The notes: generated from the letters alone by a model not told the origin. Positions 8,575 through 16,678 are shown, counted from the stretch's first letter. The stretch is DNA of 33,167 nt from Actinomadura soli (GCF_005889715.1 NZ_VCKW01000071.1:1-33167); one strand, 5' to 3'. A program made the numbers and translations.

Positions 8575-9702
8575 ATGCGGTTCGTCGACGAATACCGCGA
8601 CGCGGATCAGGCCCGGACACTGGCCGCGCAGATCACCGCGCTGTGCGAGCCCGGCCGGCGGTACAAGTTCATGGAGGTCTGCGGCGGTCACACGCACACC
8701 ATCTACAAGCACGGCGTGGAGGATCACCTGCCGGAGGGCATCACGCTCGTGCACGGGCCCGGCTGCCCGGTGTGCGTGATCCCGATGGGGCGCGTGGACG
8801 ACGCGATCGCCATCGCCCGGCACCCGGACGTCATCATGACCTCGTTCGGGGACATGATGCGGGTGCCCGGCGGCAGCGGCTCGTTCTTGGACGCCAAGGC
8901 CGAGGGCGCCGACATACGCATGGTGTACTCGCCGCTGGACGCGCTGAAGATCGCCCGGCGGAACCCCGACCGCAGGGTCGTCTTCATGGCGATCGGTTTC
9001 GAGACGACCACCCCGTCCACGGCCATGACCGTCCTGCGGGCCGCCGCCGAGGGGATCGAGAACTTCTCCGTCTTCTGCAACCACGTGACGATCCTCCCCG
9101 CCATCAAGGCGATCCTGGACTCGCCGGACCTGCGGCTCGACGGCTTCCTCGGCCCCGGCCACGTCTCGACCGTCATCGGCTGCCGCCCGTATGCGTTCAT
9201 CCCCGGTCGCTACGGCAAGCCGCTGGTCTGCTCGGGCTTCGAACCGCTGGACATCCTGCAGTCGGTCCACATGCTGCTGCGGCAGCTCGCCGACGGCCGC
9301 GCCGAGGTGGAGAACCAGTACACCCGCGTCGTGCCCTGGGACGGAAACCGCAAGGCGCTGGAGGTCATCGGGGAGGTCATGGAGCTCCGGCCGTACTTCG
9401 AATGGCGCGGGCTGGGGTTCATCTCCCAGTCGGCGCTGCGGGTCCGCGAGGCCTACGCCGTCCACGACGCCGAGCGCATCTTCGACGTCCCAGGTGTCCG
9501 GGTGGCCGATCCCAAGGCCTGCCAATGCGGCGAGGTCCTCAAGGGCGTCATCAAGCCCTGGGAGTGCAAGGTCTTCGGCACCGCGTGCACACCGGAGACA
9601 CCGATCGGAACCTGCATGGTCTCTTCCGAAGGGGCCTGCGCGGCCTACTACAACTACGGACGTTTCACGCGTGACCGCGTCAAGGAGGCGACGCCCACAT
9701 GA
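8575..9702 (+). CDS. hypD: HypD hydrogenase maturation protein
   Basis: The 375-residue HypD is the Fe-S scaffold on which the Fe(CN)2CO moiety is built together with HypC. The active-site cysteines lie in EVCGGHTHTIYKHG and GPGCPVCV near residues 35-67, and GFETTTPSTA is the third conserved block. The C-terminal [4Fe-4S] cluster cysteines occur in CQCGEVLKG, ECKVFGTAC, GTCM and GACAAYY. Length is normal. The start ATG is chosen for the conserved MRFVDEYRD beginning. The stop overlaps the hypE start (ATGA). Confidence 0.97.
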   Translation: MRFVDEYRDADQARTLAAQITALCEPGRRYKFMEVCGGHTHTIYKHGVEDHLPEGITLVHGPGCPVCVIPMGRVDDAIAIARHPDVIMTSFGDMMRVPGGSGSFLDAKAEGADIRMVYSPLDALKIARRNPDRRVVFMAIGFETTTPSTAMTVLRAAAEGIENFSVFCNHVTILPAIKAILDSPDLRLDGFLGPGHVSTVIGCRPYAFIPGRYGKPLVCSGFEPLDILQSVHMLLRQLADGRAEVENQYTRVVPWDGNRKALEVIGEVMELRPYFEWRGLGFISQSALRVREAYAVHDAERIFDVPGVRVADPKACQCGEVLKGVIKPWECKVFGTACTPETPIGTCMVSSEGACAAYYNYGRFTRDRVKEATPT

Positions 9703-10802
9703 CGACCGGCGCCGGAACCACCGCGGAGCAGTCCGCCGAACAGCGAGTCCTGGAACGCATCGAGCGGGCACGCCTCCGCAAGGCCAAGGTCAAGGAGGAA
9801 CGCGTCACCCTGGCCCACGGGGCCGGTGGCAAGGCCACCCAGACCCTCATCGAGGCCGTCTTCCTGGACGCCTTCCGCAACCCGCACCTGGACGACATGG
9901 CGGACGGCGCCACCCTCACCCTCAACGGCACCCGGACGGTCTTCACGACCGACACCTTCGTGGTGTCGCCCCTGTTCTTCCCGGGCGGCGACATCGGGCA
10001 CCTGGCGGTGAACGGAACGGTCAACGACCTCGCCGTATGCGGTGCCCGCCCGATGTACCTGTCGGCCGGGTTCATCCTTGAGGAGGGCTTCCCGGTCGCG
10101 GACCTGCGGCGGGTCGTGGAATCGATGGCCACGGCCGCCGCGGCGGCGGGAGTCACCGTGGTCACCGGTGACACCAAGGTCGTGCAGCGCGGCAAGGCCG
10201 ACGGCTGCTACATCAACACCGCCGGCATCGGCGTCCTGGAGCGGGACCTGACGCTGACCGCCTCGGCCGCGCGGCCCGGCGACGCCGTGCTGGTCTCCGG
10301 GCCGATCGGGGACCACGGCGTCACGATCATGCTCGCCCGCGGCGAACTCGACATCGAGGCCGACCTCGCCTCGGACACCGCACCGCTCCACGAGCCCGTC
10401 GCGGCGCTCCTGGACGCCGTCCCCGGCGGTGTGCGCGTCCTGCGCGACGCGACGCGGGGCGGCGTGGCGACGGTCCTCAACGAGGTCGCCCAGACGGCCC
10501 GGCTCGGGATCGTGCTGGACGAGGCGGCGGTGCCGGTGAAGCCCGTGGTCAACGGCGCCTGCGAACTGCTCGGCATCGACCCCCTGTACGTGGCCTGTGA
10601 GGGCCGGTTCGTCGCCGTCGTGGACGGCGAGCACGCGGAAACGGCGCTTGCGGCGCTTCGCGGCCACCCGTCGGGGGAAGGCGCCGCGATCGCAGGGCGT
10701 GTCGCGGACGAGCCGCCCGGCGCCGTTCTGCTGAAGACGTCCTTCGGCGGTACGCGCATCGTGGACATGCTGGTAGGCGATCCACTGCCGCGGATCTGCT
10801 GA
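9699..10802 (+). CDS. hypE: HypE carbamoyl dehydratase
   Basis: The 367-residue HypE is a PurM-like ATPase that dehydrates the carbamoylated C-terminal cysteine to a thiocyanate, the source of the cyanide ligands. The protein ends in PRIC, the required C-terminal Cys. An N-terminal extension of about 35 charged residues precedes the usual VTLAHGAGG block. Conserved blocks VFTTDTFVV, AVNGTVNDLAVCGARP and VTGDTKVV follow. It works with HypF, encoded on the opposite strand, whose stop is only nine bases away; the two genes converge with no room for a dedicated terminator. Confidence 0.97.
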   Translation: MTTGAGTTAEQSAEQRVLERIERARLRKAKVKEERVTLAHGAGGKATQTLIEAVFLDAFRNPHLDDMADGATLTLNGTRTVFTTDTFVVSPLFFPGGDIGHLAVNGTVNDLAVCGARPMYLSAGFILEEGFPVADLRRVVESMATAAAAAGVTVVTGDTKVVQRGKADGCYINTAGIGVLERDLTLTASAARPGDAVLVSGPIGDHGVTIMLARGELDIEADLASDTAPLHEPVAALLDAVPGGVRVLRDATRGGVATVLNEVAQTARLGIVLDEAAVPVKPVVNGACELLGIDPLYVACEGRFVAVVDGEHAETALAALRGHPSGEGAAIAGRVADEPPGAVLLKTSFGGTRIVDMLVGDPLPRIC

Positions 10803-10811
10803 CGGCCGAGA

Positions 10812-13136
10812 TCACGGTTTCGGGTCTTCGAGCAGGTTCACGAGTCCATTCACGAGTCCGGCGCGGTCGCGCGCCGCCGCGACGACCGCCTGGCCGAGAG
10901 AGATCCCACCGTCATTGGACGGCACCCGGGAGTGGACGAGGACCCGGAAGCCGTCCTCCTCCAAGCCAGCCACGACCCGGTTCAACAACACCAGATTCTG
11001 GAAGACGCCCCCGGACAGAGCGACCGTGTCGAGGCCGGTGCGTTCGCGCAGAACGCATACCGCCCTGACGGCGGCCTGCGCCAGCCCATTGTGGAACCGG
11101 GCGGCGATCCTGCCCACGGCGACATCGGCGAGCAAATCGTCGACAACGCAGCGGATGAGGTCGCGTCCCTGAATGACCAGCGGGCGTTGGTCTCTCACCG
11201 TCACCTGATACCCGCCGCGTTCCTGCCCGGCGACTCTCTGCTCCAGTTCGATGGCGGCCTGCCCCTCGTATCGCGCCACGTCCCGGACGCCGAGAATTGC
11301 CGAGACCGCGTCGAACAGCCGTCCAACGCTGGACGTGAGCGGGGCATTGACGCCCCTTCGAGCCATGGCCAGGACCGCGTCCCAACGCTCACGATGCCGC
11401 CGGGCGAGGTCCAGATCGGGAAGGGCATCTCCGTAAGCCGCCAAGAGGTGGGCGACCGCCATCCGCCACGGTTCACGGACCGCCATCGCCCCACCCGGCA
11501 TGGGCACCGCCTCCAAATGGCCCGCCCGCTCAAAACCCACCAGGTCGGCGACGAGCAGCTCGCCACCCCAGAAAGTGGCGTCGTCTCCGAAGCCGAGCCC
11601 ATCGAAGGCGACGCCGATGACCGGACCGCTCTCTCCGTTATCGGCGAGGCAGGACGCGATGTGGGCATGGTGATGCTGAACACCCACCACGTCCACGTCC
11701 TCCAACTCCAGCGCGAACTTCGTCGACAGATACTCCGGATGCAGATCATGAGCGACCAGTCCGGGATCCACATCGAAAAGCCGGCGGAAGTGAGCGATTC
11801 CCTCGGTGAACGACCGCAGCGTCTCGTAGTTCTCCAGATCGCCGATGTGATGGGATACGAATGCCCGGTTCCCCTTGGCCACACAGAATGTGTTCTTCAG
11901 TTCCGCCCCGCACGCCAGGACCGGACGCGGGAACGGCCGAGCAGTGGTCAAGGGAGCGGGGACATATCCGCGTGATCGTCGGACGAGCAGTTCTCTTCCG
12001 CGGAATACGCGGACCACGGAGTCGTCGGTGCGCACATGGATGGGCCGATCGTGCGTCAGGAAACCGTCCGCGATCTCCGAGAGCCGTTCCACCGCGTCGT
12101 CGTCACGGTAGGCGATCGGCTCATCCGACACGTTGCCGCTCGTCAAGACGAATGGGCGGCCGAGGTGACCGGCGAGCAGGTGATGCAGGGGAGTGTAGGG
12201 CAGCATCACCCCGAGCTCCTGATTCCGCGGCGCCACCGCGTCCGCGACACAAGCTTCAGGAAGGCGTGGCGCCAGCAGAATCGGGCGGCGCATTCCCGCC
12301 AGCACACGTTCACCGGTAGATTCCAGTCGGACCAGCTTCCGCGCCGATTGCAGGTCGGGGACCATCAAGGCGAACGGCTTGTCCTCCCGATGTTTGCGGT
12401 CGCGCAGCCTGCGAACCGCTGCCTCGTCGTCGGCGATGACGGCGAGATGGTAGCCGCCGAGTCCCTTGACAGCGAGAATGCGGCCTTGCCGGAGCCATTC
12501 GGCCGCGGCCTTCAGCGGCTGTCCATCGGCCGGAACGCCGTCCGGCCCGAAGAACCGCAGTGACGGCCCGCATTGGCGGCAGCACACGGGTTGAGCGTGG
12601 AATCTCCGGTCGGCGGCATCCGTGTACTCCCTGGCGCACGCCTCGCACATTCCGAACGCGGCCATGGTCGTGTTGCGCCGGTCATACGGGACATCGGTGA
12701 CGATGGTGAACCGCGGCCCGCAGGCCGTGCAGTTCGTGAACGGATAGCCTGACCGGCGCCCGGCCGGGGCAGCGATCTCGGCGAGGCAGTCGAGGCATGT
12801 CGCCGTGTCGGGAGAGACGAGCGCGGAACGTGTCACCGCAGCAGAGCTCGGCACGATCCGGAACCCGCGCTCGTCCATCGGCGCCGTCGGTTCCGCCCGC
12901 ACCCGCTCCACCACGGCCAGCGCCGGCGCCCGCCGTTCGAGATCGGCGAGGAAGACGTCCAGGTTCGCCCGATCGCCCTCGATCTCCGCGAAGACGCCCT
13001 CCGAATCATTTCCCACGAAGCCCGCGACCCCGTGCTCCCCGGCCAGTTCAGAGACGAAAGGGCGAAACCCAACGCCCTGGACAATCCCCTCGATACGGAC
13101 CCGAAGCCGCGTGAGCGTGGCCCTAGGGGGTCTCAC
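10812..13136 (-). CDS. hypF: HypF carbamoyltransferase
   Basis: The 774-residue HypF activates carbamoyl phosphate and transfers the carbamoyl group to the HypE C-terminal cysteine. In order it has an acylphosphatase domain (residues about 10-95, VQGVGFRPF); two zinc-finger units (C114/C117/C136/C139 and C164/C167/C186/C189); a YrdC-like domain with the AVKGLGGYHL block; and a Kae1-like domain with VQHHHAHIASC and GGVFQN. Length is normal. The GTG start overlaps the stop of the SIS gene upstream (GTGA). It is the last gene of a minus-strand operon that begins with a PadR regulator, so it may be expressed separately from the other hyp genes. Confidence 0.96.
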   Translation of the reverse strand: MRPPRATLTRLRVRIEGIVQGVGFRPFVSELAGEHGVAGFVGNDSEGVFAEIEGDRANLDVFLADLERRAPALAVVERVRAEPTAPMDERGFRIVPSSAAVTRSALVSPDTATCLDCLAEIAAPAGRRSGYPFTNCTACGPRFTIVTDVPYDRRNTTMAAFGMCEACAREYTDAADRRFHAQPVCCRQCGPSLRFFGPDGVPADGQPLKAAAEWLRQGRILAVKGLGGYHLAVIADDEAAVRRLRDRKHREDKPFALMVPDLQSARKLVRLESTGERVLAGMRRPILLAPRLPEACVADAVAPRNQELGVMLPYTPLHHLLAGHLGRPFVLTSGNVSDEPIAYRDDDAVERLSEIADGFLTHDRPIHVRTDDSVVRVFRGRELLVRRSRGYVPAPLTTARPFPRPVLACGAELKNTFCVAKGNRAFVSHHIGDLENYETLRSFTEGIAHFRRLFDVDPGLVAHDLHPEYLSTKFALELEDVDVVGVQHHHAHIASCLADNGESGPVIGVAFDGLGFGDDATFWGGELLVADLVGFERAGHLEAVPMPGGAMAVREPWRMAVAHLLAAYGDALPDLDLARRHRERWDAVLAMARRGVNAPLTSSVGRLFDAVSAILGVRDVARYEGQAAIELEQRVAGQERGGYQVTVRDQRPLVIQGRDLIRCVVDDLLADVAVGRIAARFHNGLAQAAVRAVCVLRERTGLDTVALSGGVFQNLVLLNRVVAGLEEDGFRVLVHSRVPSNDGGISLGQAVVAAARDRAGLVNGLVNLLEDPKP

Positions 13137-13780
13137 AACCGCCCGCGCAGCGCCTGCTGAGTGAGCTCCCAGAGCACGTGGTACAGCGTCGTCTGCGCCT
13201 CCTGGATCCTGTGAACGGAGGAGGACGGCACGATGAAGAGGTGGTCGATCGTTCCAGCCTGGGCCATTCTTCCCCCGTCATAGCCCGTGAAGCCGACCGT
13301 CATCATCCGCCTGCGGTTCGCCTCCTCGAAGGCGCGCAGCAGATTCTCCGAGCCGCCACTGGTCGACAAGCCCACGGCGATGTCTCCCGCCACCGCGAGC
13401 GCCGCGAGCTGGCGCGCGAAGACGACGTCGAAACTCACGTCATTGGACAGCGCGGTCACGGTGGCCACGTCATGGGGAAGGGAGATCGCGGGCAACGGCC
13501 GGCCGCGCGGGGGAGGGCTGACGTGGAGTTCCTGGATCTGCCGTGCATCCGTGCTGCTGCCGCCGTTGCCGAAACCGAACAGCCGGCCGCCGCCCTGGAA
13601 GCACGCGGCCATCTGCCGCGCGCATCGGACGAGCCGTTCACCGTGCAGGTCGACAAGAGATTCCCGCAGCGCGACGATCTCGGCGGCCTTCTCCTCGGTG
13701 GACGCGCGCACATCCGCGACCACAGAGCCGGTCTCGCCCTGTTCCGTCGAGAGAAACGGATACAACGATTCCGGGTTCAT
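13133..13780 (-). CDS. SIS-domain protein, GmhA-like (SIS1)
   Basis: This 215-residue protein has a SIS sugar-phosphate-binding fold, with GFGNGGSSTDARQ at residues 69-81 and LSTSGGSENLL near 138-148. It resembles GmhA (sedoheptulose-7-phosphate isomerase). Compared by eye with E. coli GmhA, positions matching the zinc ligands His61 and Glu65 are not conserved (Q81 and L85), while those matching Gln172 and His180 are kept (Q193 and H201). Normal isomerase activity is therefore doubtful. The ATG overlaps the stop of the HypC-like gene and its own stop overlaps the hypF start. No heptose-pathway gene is nearby, so a role in hydrogenase maturation or its control is more likely than cell-envelope sugar synthesis. 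Confidence 0.85.
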   Translation of the reverse strand: MNPESLYPFLSTEQGETGSVVADVRASTEEKAAEIVALRESLVDLHGERLVRCARQMAACFQGGGRLFGFGNGGSSTDARQIQELHVSPPPRGRPLPAISLPHDVATVTALSNDVSFDVVFARQLAALAVAGDIAVGLSTSGGSENLLRAFEEANRRRMMTVGFTGYDGGRMAQAGTIDHLFIVPSSSVHRIQEAQTTLYHVLWELTQQALRGRL

Positions 13781-14022
13781 CCTGTCGGCCCCTCCACCAC
13801 GGCGATGGCCTCCTTGGCGTGGACCAAGACCGTGTCGCCCGGCCCGGCGTCGACCAACGCCAGACTGATTTCCTCCGGGCCATTCTCCGTATCGACGATC
13901 CCGAGGCCGTCTCCCATGACGTCCAGCACGTGAACCTGGACCGCGGTGTCGGAACAGGTGACGCAGACGTCCTCATGGCACGGCGCCGCACCCCCCTCGC
14001 CCACCGAGTCGCGGCTGGTCAT
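13777..14022 (-). CDS. divergent HypC/HupF-like protein (HypC2)
   Basis: An 81-residue protein of the HypC/HupF family, but unlike the canonical HypC at 8232. It starts MTSRDSVGEG and has no Cys2. Instead it carries C15, C20 and C23 in a CHEDVCVTCSD segment, followed by a short beta-rich HypC core (IVDTENGPEEISLALVD, GDTVLVHAKEAI). Proteins with this CxTCSD beginning are found in actinobacterial hyp loci and are usually called HypC/HupF. Whether it carries the iron ligand unit is unknown. The start overlaps the SIS2 stop (ATGA) and the stop overlaps the SIS1 start. The possibility of starting further upstream is rejected because the region is inside SIS2. Confidence 0.85.
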   Translation of the reverse strand: MTSRDSVGEGGAAPCHEDVCVTCSDTAVQVHVLDVMGDGLGIVDTENGPEEISLALVDAGPGDTVLVHAKEAIAVVEGPTG

Positions 14023-14621
14023 ACGCCCGCCTCCGATTCCAGCGATCCGGACTGCTCGATGCAGACATGAACCAGTTCCCACAAGATGTGGTAGGCGGTG
14101 ACGTGCAGCTCTTTGATCACGCACGGATCATCGGACCGGGCGATCAGGGCATGGTCCACGACCTTGTCGCCGGCTATGTCACCGCCGTCCCGGCCGAGCA
14201 GGGCGACCGTCAGCGCCCCGAGTTCACGAGCGACCTGAAAGGCCCGCAGTACGTTCGCGCATCGGCCGTCAGGAGAGAACCCCAGGGCGATGTCCTGAGG
14301 AGAGGCGAGCAACCGCAACCGGTCGGCGAAGGCTTCGTTCGCGTCCCTATCATCGTTCCCCGCTTCGGCGGTCAGCGAAAGCGCGGGCAACGCCCTCTTT
14401 CCAACAATGACCGGGTGCAGGAACTCCACCGCGACATGCTGGGCGTCCGTTGCCGCACCGCCGTTGCCGAACGTGATGACCTTGCCGCCGCGGTGGAACC
14501 GCACCGCCATGTCCCGGCCGGCCGAGGCGATGAGGTCCGCGTCTTCGCCGAGGGCTCGGCCCGGACCCACGCGGCGTTGGAAAACTGTCCGGACGGCGTC
14601 CTCCGCCGTTTCTCGCGCCAT
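14019..14621 (-). CDS. SIS-domain protein, GmhA-like (SIS2)
   Basis: A 200-residue SIS-domain protein related to GmhA and to SIS1, with FGNGGAATDAQH at residues 51-62 and GFSPDGRCANVL near 114-125. H62, E66 and H178 match the zinc ligands His61, Glu65 and His180 of E. coli GmhA, while the Gln172 position is Lys170. It is therefore closer to an active isomerase than SIS1 but not identical. The ATG at 14621 is chosen because GAGGAGAAGG lies directly upstream; an in-frame start at 14651 would overlap the PadR gene. The substrate is unknown. Confidence 0.85.
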   Translation of the reverse strand: MARETAEDAVRTVFQRRVGPGRALGEDADLIASAGRDMAVRFHRGGKVITFGNGGAATDAQHVAVEFLHPVIVGKRALPALSLTAEAGNDDRDANEAFADRLRLLASPQDIALGFSPDGRCANVLRAFQVARELGALTVALLGRDGGDIAGDKVVDHALIARSDDPCVIKELHVTAYHILWELVHVCIEQSGSLESEAGV

Positions 14622-14631
14622 ATCCTTCTCC

Positions 14632-15021
14632 TCAGGGCCGAGAGAACGCAACGGCCGATTCCTGCATTCCCTTCGCGCACTGGTCGCACCCTTGGGAGGT
14701 CTTCGCCCACAAGGACAAGAAAGCGTCGAGCACGCTGCCGAATTCGGCCAGGTCCTCCATCCGGTTCTTCAGCTCGGCCCCACCCGCGGGAGTGAGTTCG
14801 TACCGCCGCCGGGCCGGCCCAGCGTCCGAAGGAACCCATCTGGAAGTCAAAAGCCGCGCCCGCTCAAGACCGCGCAGCACCCGGTACGCATGCCCGGGCT
14901 CGACGTCCATCAGCCCCATGCCCGCCAACCGGTCGATCAGGTCGTAGCCATGACTCGGCCGCTCATGGATGAGGACCAGAAGGAACGGCTGGAGCAGACC
15001 GCGGATCTCATGACCGCACAC
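14632..15021 (-). CDS. PadR-family transcriptional regulator with three cysteines
   Basis: A 129-residue PadR-type winged-helix regulator. The DNA-binding region includes LLQPFLLVLIHERPSHGYDL (residues 9-28) and the wing RRYELTPAGG (72-81); the C-terminal helix dimerises. GTG at 15021 is chosen because GGGGAGGGAGAG lies directly upstream; a longer in-frame start at 15135 lacks a ribosome site and adds an unstructured leader. C2, C112 and C115 (CDQC near the end) are unusual enough to suggest metal, Fe-S or redox sensing. It heads the SIS2-HypC2-SIS1-HypF operon and ends 10 bases before SIS2, so it probably controls its own operon and perhaps the opposite hydrogenase operon. Confidence 0.85.
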   Translation of the reverse strand: MCGHEIRGLLQPFLLVLIHERPSHGYDLIDRLAGMGLMDVEPGHAYRVLRGLERARLLTSRWVPSDAGPARRRYELTPAGGAELKNRMEDLAEFGSVLDAFLSLWAKTSQGCDQCAKGMQESAVAFSRP

Positions 15022-15618
15022 GGCTCTCCCTCCCCAACGAACGCTGTGCCGTGTGGCGCCGGACACCGGCCACGAAGGGAGACGTCGTGGAGTCGGTGAT
15101 CCGCCCCGGCATCGGCCCTTTCGGCTCACCGACACATGACCGTCGTCGACATCGCCGCGACGCCGCTCCAGACGGTCGCGATCGTGACCTGCTCACCGTT
15201 CACCGCCCAGAGAGTGATGAACAGACGAACCCCTAGCGCTGCCCGCACGCAGGCCAAGCCAAAGGCACGTCCGTAGACCGAGCCCACCGCCGGAACAGTC
15301 ACCCCGGCCTCGTCCCGGACACGCATCTCCACGGCGGCAAGGTGCTGTACGCCCTCCGCCTGGATGAACGCCCACAGCCGCCCCTTTCTCTGGATGTCTC
15401 CGCGACCCGCTCGTGACGGGCCCTCCCGAGCCGTGAAGCCTCGCCGGTGCGGACCAAGCGATGCCGCCGGGCACGCCTACCCCCTGCCTATATGTCGCTC
15501 TGCGGGACGGCTAACCGGGCCGATCCGAACCAACACCAAGACCTCAAGATCTTTTGAAGAAGGCCGCCGTCGCTCCCGCGCCCCGCCTGCCGGCCCGGCG
15601 CCCCGCGCCCGGACACGG
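15022..15618. other. intergenic stretch without a confident gene
   Basis: About 600 bases upstream of the PadR gene. It should hold the promoter of the minus-strand operon, but no clear -35/-10 pair or operator stands out. Only short frames occur. One minus-strand frame (about 15126-15470) is open and gives protein-like text such as RLWAFIQAEGVQHLAAVEMR, but it has no convincing start or ribosome site and I recognise nothing in it. The stretch is probably decayed DNA marking the boundary between the hydrogenase and cobalamin regions. Confidence 0.5.
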
Positions 15619-15759
15619 CTGCACATCACCGTCGAGGCGGACAAGGCCTGGCTGAACGATGCCAAGCGCAAGTCCCCGGTGGTGATCGACCCCACTATCA
15701 AGATCGCGCCGACTCCGACGCAGTCGCAGGACACCATGAAACCTACATGCAGCAAGTAG
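15619..15759 (+). pseudogene. fragment of a DNRLRE/RHS-type secreted protein gene
   Basis: A short stretch translates to LHITVEADKAWLNDAKRK, then PVVIDPTIKIAP and TPTQSQDT, and ends at a stop at 15757-15759. The pattern of a residue-strand, AWL.D..R..PVVIDPT and TP..SQDT, is typical of the DNRLRE-domain region of large extracellular and RHS-like proteins in actinomycetes. Only about 45 codons remain, with no start, signal peptide or downstream domain. It is best read as a leftover of a large gene that was once here. Identification is from memory of the family pattern. Confidence 0.6.
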
Positions 15760-15792
15760 GTAGATTTCCACGCGGACCTGCCCGGCGACCGG

Positions 15793-15823
15793 CGGCCCCG
15801 CGTCGCTGGCCGACGCGGGGCCG
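15793..15823 (-). terminator. strong hairpin, likely terminator of cobF
   Basis: A perfect 13-base stem (15793-15805 with 15811-15823) with a five-base loop, entirely G/C-rich, lies six bases past the cobF stop. No T-run follows on either strand, which is common for actinomycete terminators. It could also stop transcripts coming from the left. Confidence 0.75.
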
Positions 15824-15828
15824 ACGTG

Positions 15829-16596
15829 TCACTTGTTCTGGGTTCTGCGGTGGTCTTCGCTCGGGGCACGGCGGAGGAGGTAGGTGTCCATGATCCAGCC
15901 CTTGCGGGCGCGGGCCTCGGCGCGGGCGGCGCGGATGCGGTCGGCGACCTCGGTGACCGGGCCCGAGATGAGGATCTCGTCGGGCGTGCCGAGGTAGGCG
16001 CCCCAGTAGATGTGGTGGTCCTCGCCGGCGCCGGTGAAGGAGCAGGCGGCGTCCAGCATGACGACGACGTCGTCGGCGGTGGGGCCTTCGGCGGCCAGGC
16101 GGCGACCCGTGGTGATGTGGACGGGGCGTCCGACGCGGGTGAGGGCGACGCGGTGGCGGGCGGTGAGCGCCGAGATGCTGCTGATGCCGGGGACGACCTC
16201 GTAGTCGAACTCGGCGTCGATCTCGTCCAGGACGGCGAGGGTGCTGTCGTAGACGCCGGGGTCGCCCCAGACGAGGAGCGCGCCGCTCTGCCCGTCGGCG
16301 AGGTCGTCCGCGATGAAGGACGCGTATATCTGGGCGCGGCGGGAGCGCCAGTCCTCGACGGCCGCCGTGTAGGCCGGGGTGGTGCGGTCGCGTTCGGGGT
16401 CGCGGGCCTCGACGATCCGGTACGGCTCACGGCCGTGGGCGGCGATGAGGTCGCGTCGCAGCCGGGTCAGGTCGTCTTTGGCCTCGCCTTTGTCGACGAG
16501 GAGGAAGACGTCGGCGGCGGCGATGGCGTTGGCGCCCTGGAAGGTGAGGTGGTCGGGGTCGCCCGCGCCGATGCCGATGATCAGGAGCCGCTTCAC
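15829..16596 (-). CDS. cobF: CobF, precorrin-6A synthase (deacetylating)
   Basis: A 255-residue SAM-dependent methyltransferase that methylates C1 of precorrin-5 and releases acetate, giving precorrin-6A in the aerobic B12 pathway. It has the tetrapyrrole-methylase start LLIIGIGAGDPDHLT, then VWGDPGVYDS and VVPGISSISALTAR, which bind SAM and substrate, and the CobF-like end. The GTG at 16596 gives the normal N-terminus; it has no ribosome site, and an ATG at 16623 would add nine residues. A TATATG -10-like box lies at that ATG, so the transcript may be nearly leaderless. It is divergent from cobL with an 82-base gap; no B12 riboswitch is seen in the gap. Confidence 0.95.
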   Translation of the reverse strand: MKRLLIIGIGAGDPDHLTFQGANAIAAADVFLLVDKGEAKDDLTRLRRDLIAAHGREPYRIVEARDPERDRTTPAYTAAVEDWRSRRAQIYASFIADDLADGQSGALLVWGDPGVYDSTLAVLDEIDAEFDYEVVPGISSISALTARHRVALTRVGRPVHITTGRRLAAEGPTADDVVVMLDAACSFTGAGEDHHIYWGAYLGTPDEILISGPVTEVADRIRAARAEARARKGWIMDTYLLRRAPSEDHRRTQNK

Positions 16597-16678
16597 CTGG
16601 ACAAGTGTGCCAGAACCGCTCATATAGGCTTGTCGCCGCATTTCACCGAGCGCATTTCTCAGCCGGGCGGGGAGGCCA

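Noticed and set aside
10837..10859. Direct repeat TTCACGAGTCC at the end of hypF
   Set aside because: It is a 12-base in-frame duplication encoding GLVNGLVN in the coding tail; no sign of a separate function.
13133..14621. Reading the SIS genes as a lipopolysaccharide heptose pathway
   Set aside because: No other heptose genes are near, the organism looks Gram-positive, and both proteins deviate from the GmhA metal site.
14622..14651. Longer N-terminus for SIS2 starting at 14651
   Set aside because: It would overlap the PadR gene, while the ATG at 14621 has a GAGGAGAAGG site directly upstream.
15126..15470. Minus-strand open frame giving protein-like text
   Set aside because: No start codon with a ribosome site, no family resemblance, and it lies in a decayed intergenic stretch.
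16597..16678. Possible riboswitch between cobF and cobL
   Set aside because: The 82 bases are too short and contain no B12 box (GCCACTG) on either strand.
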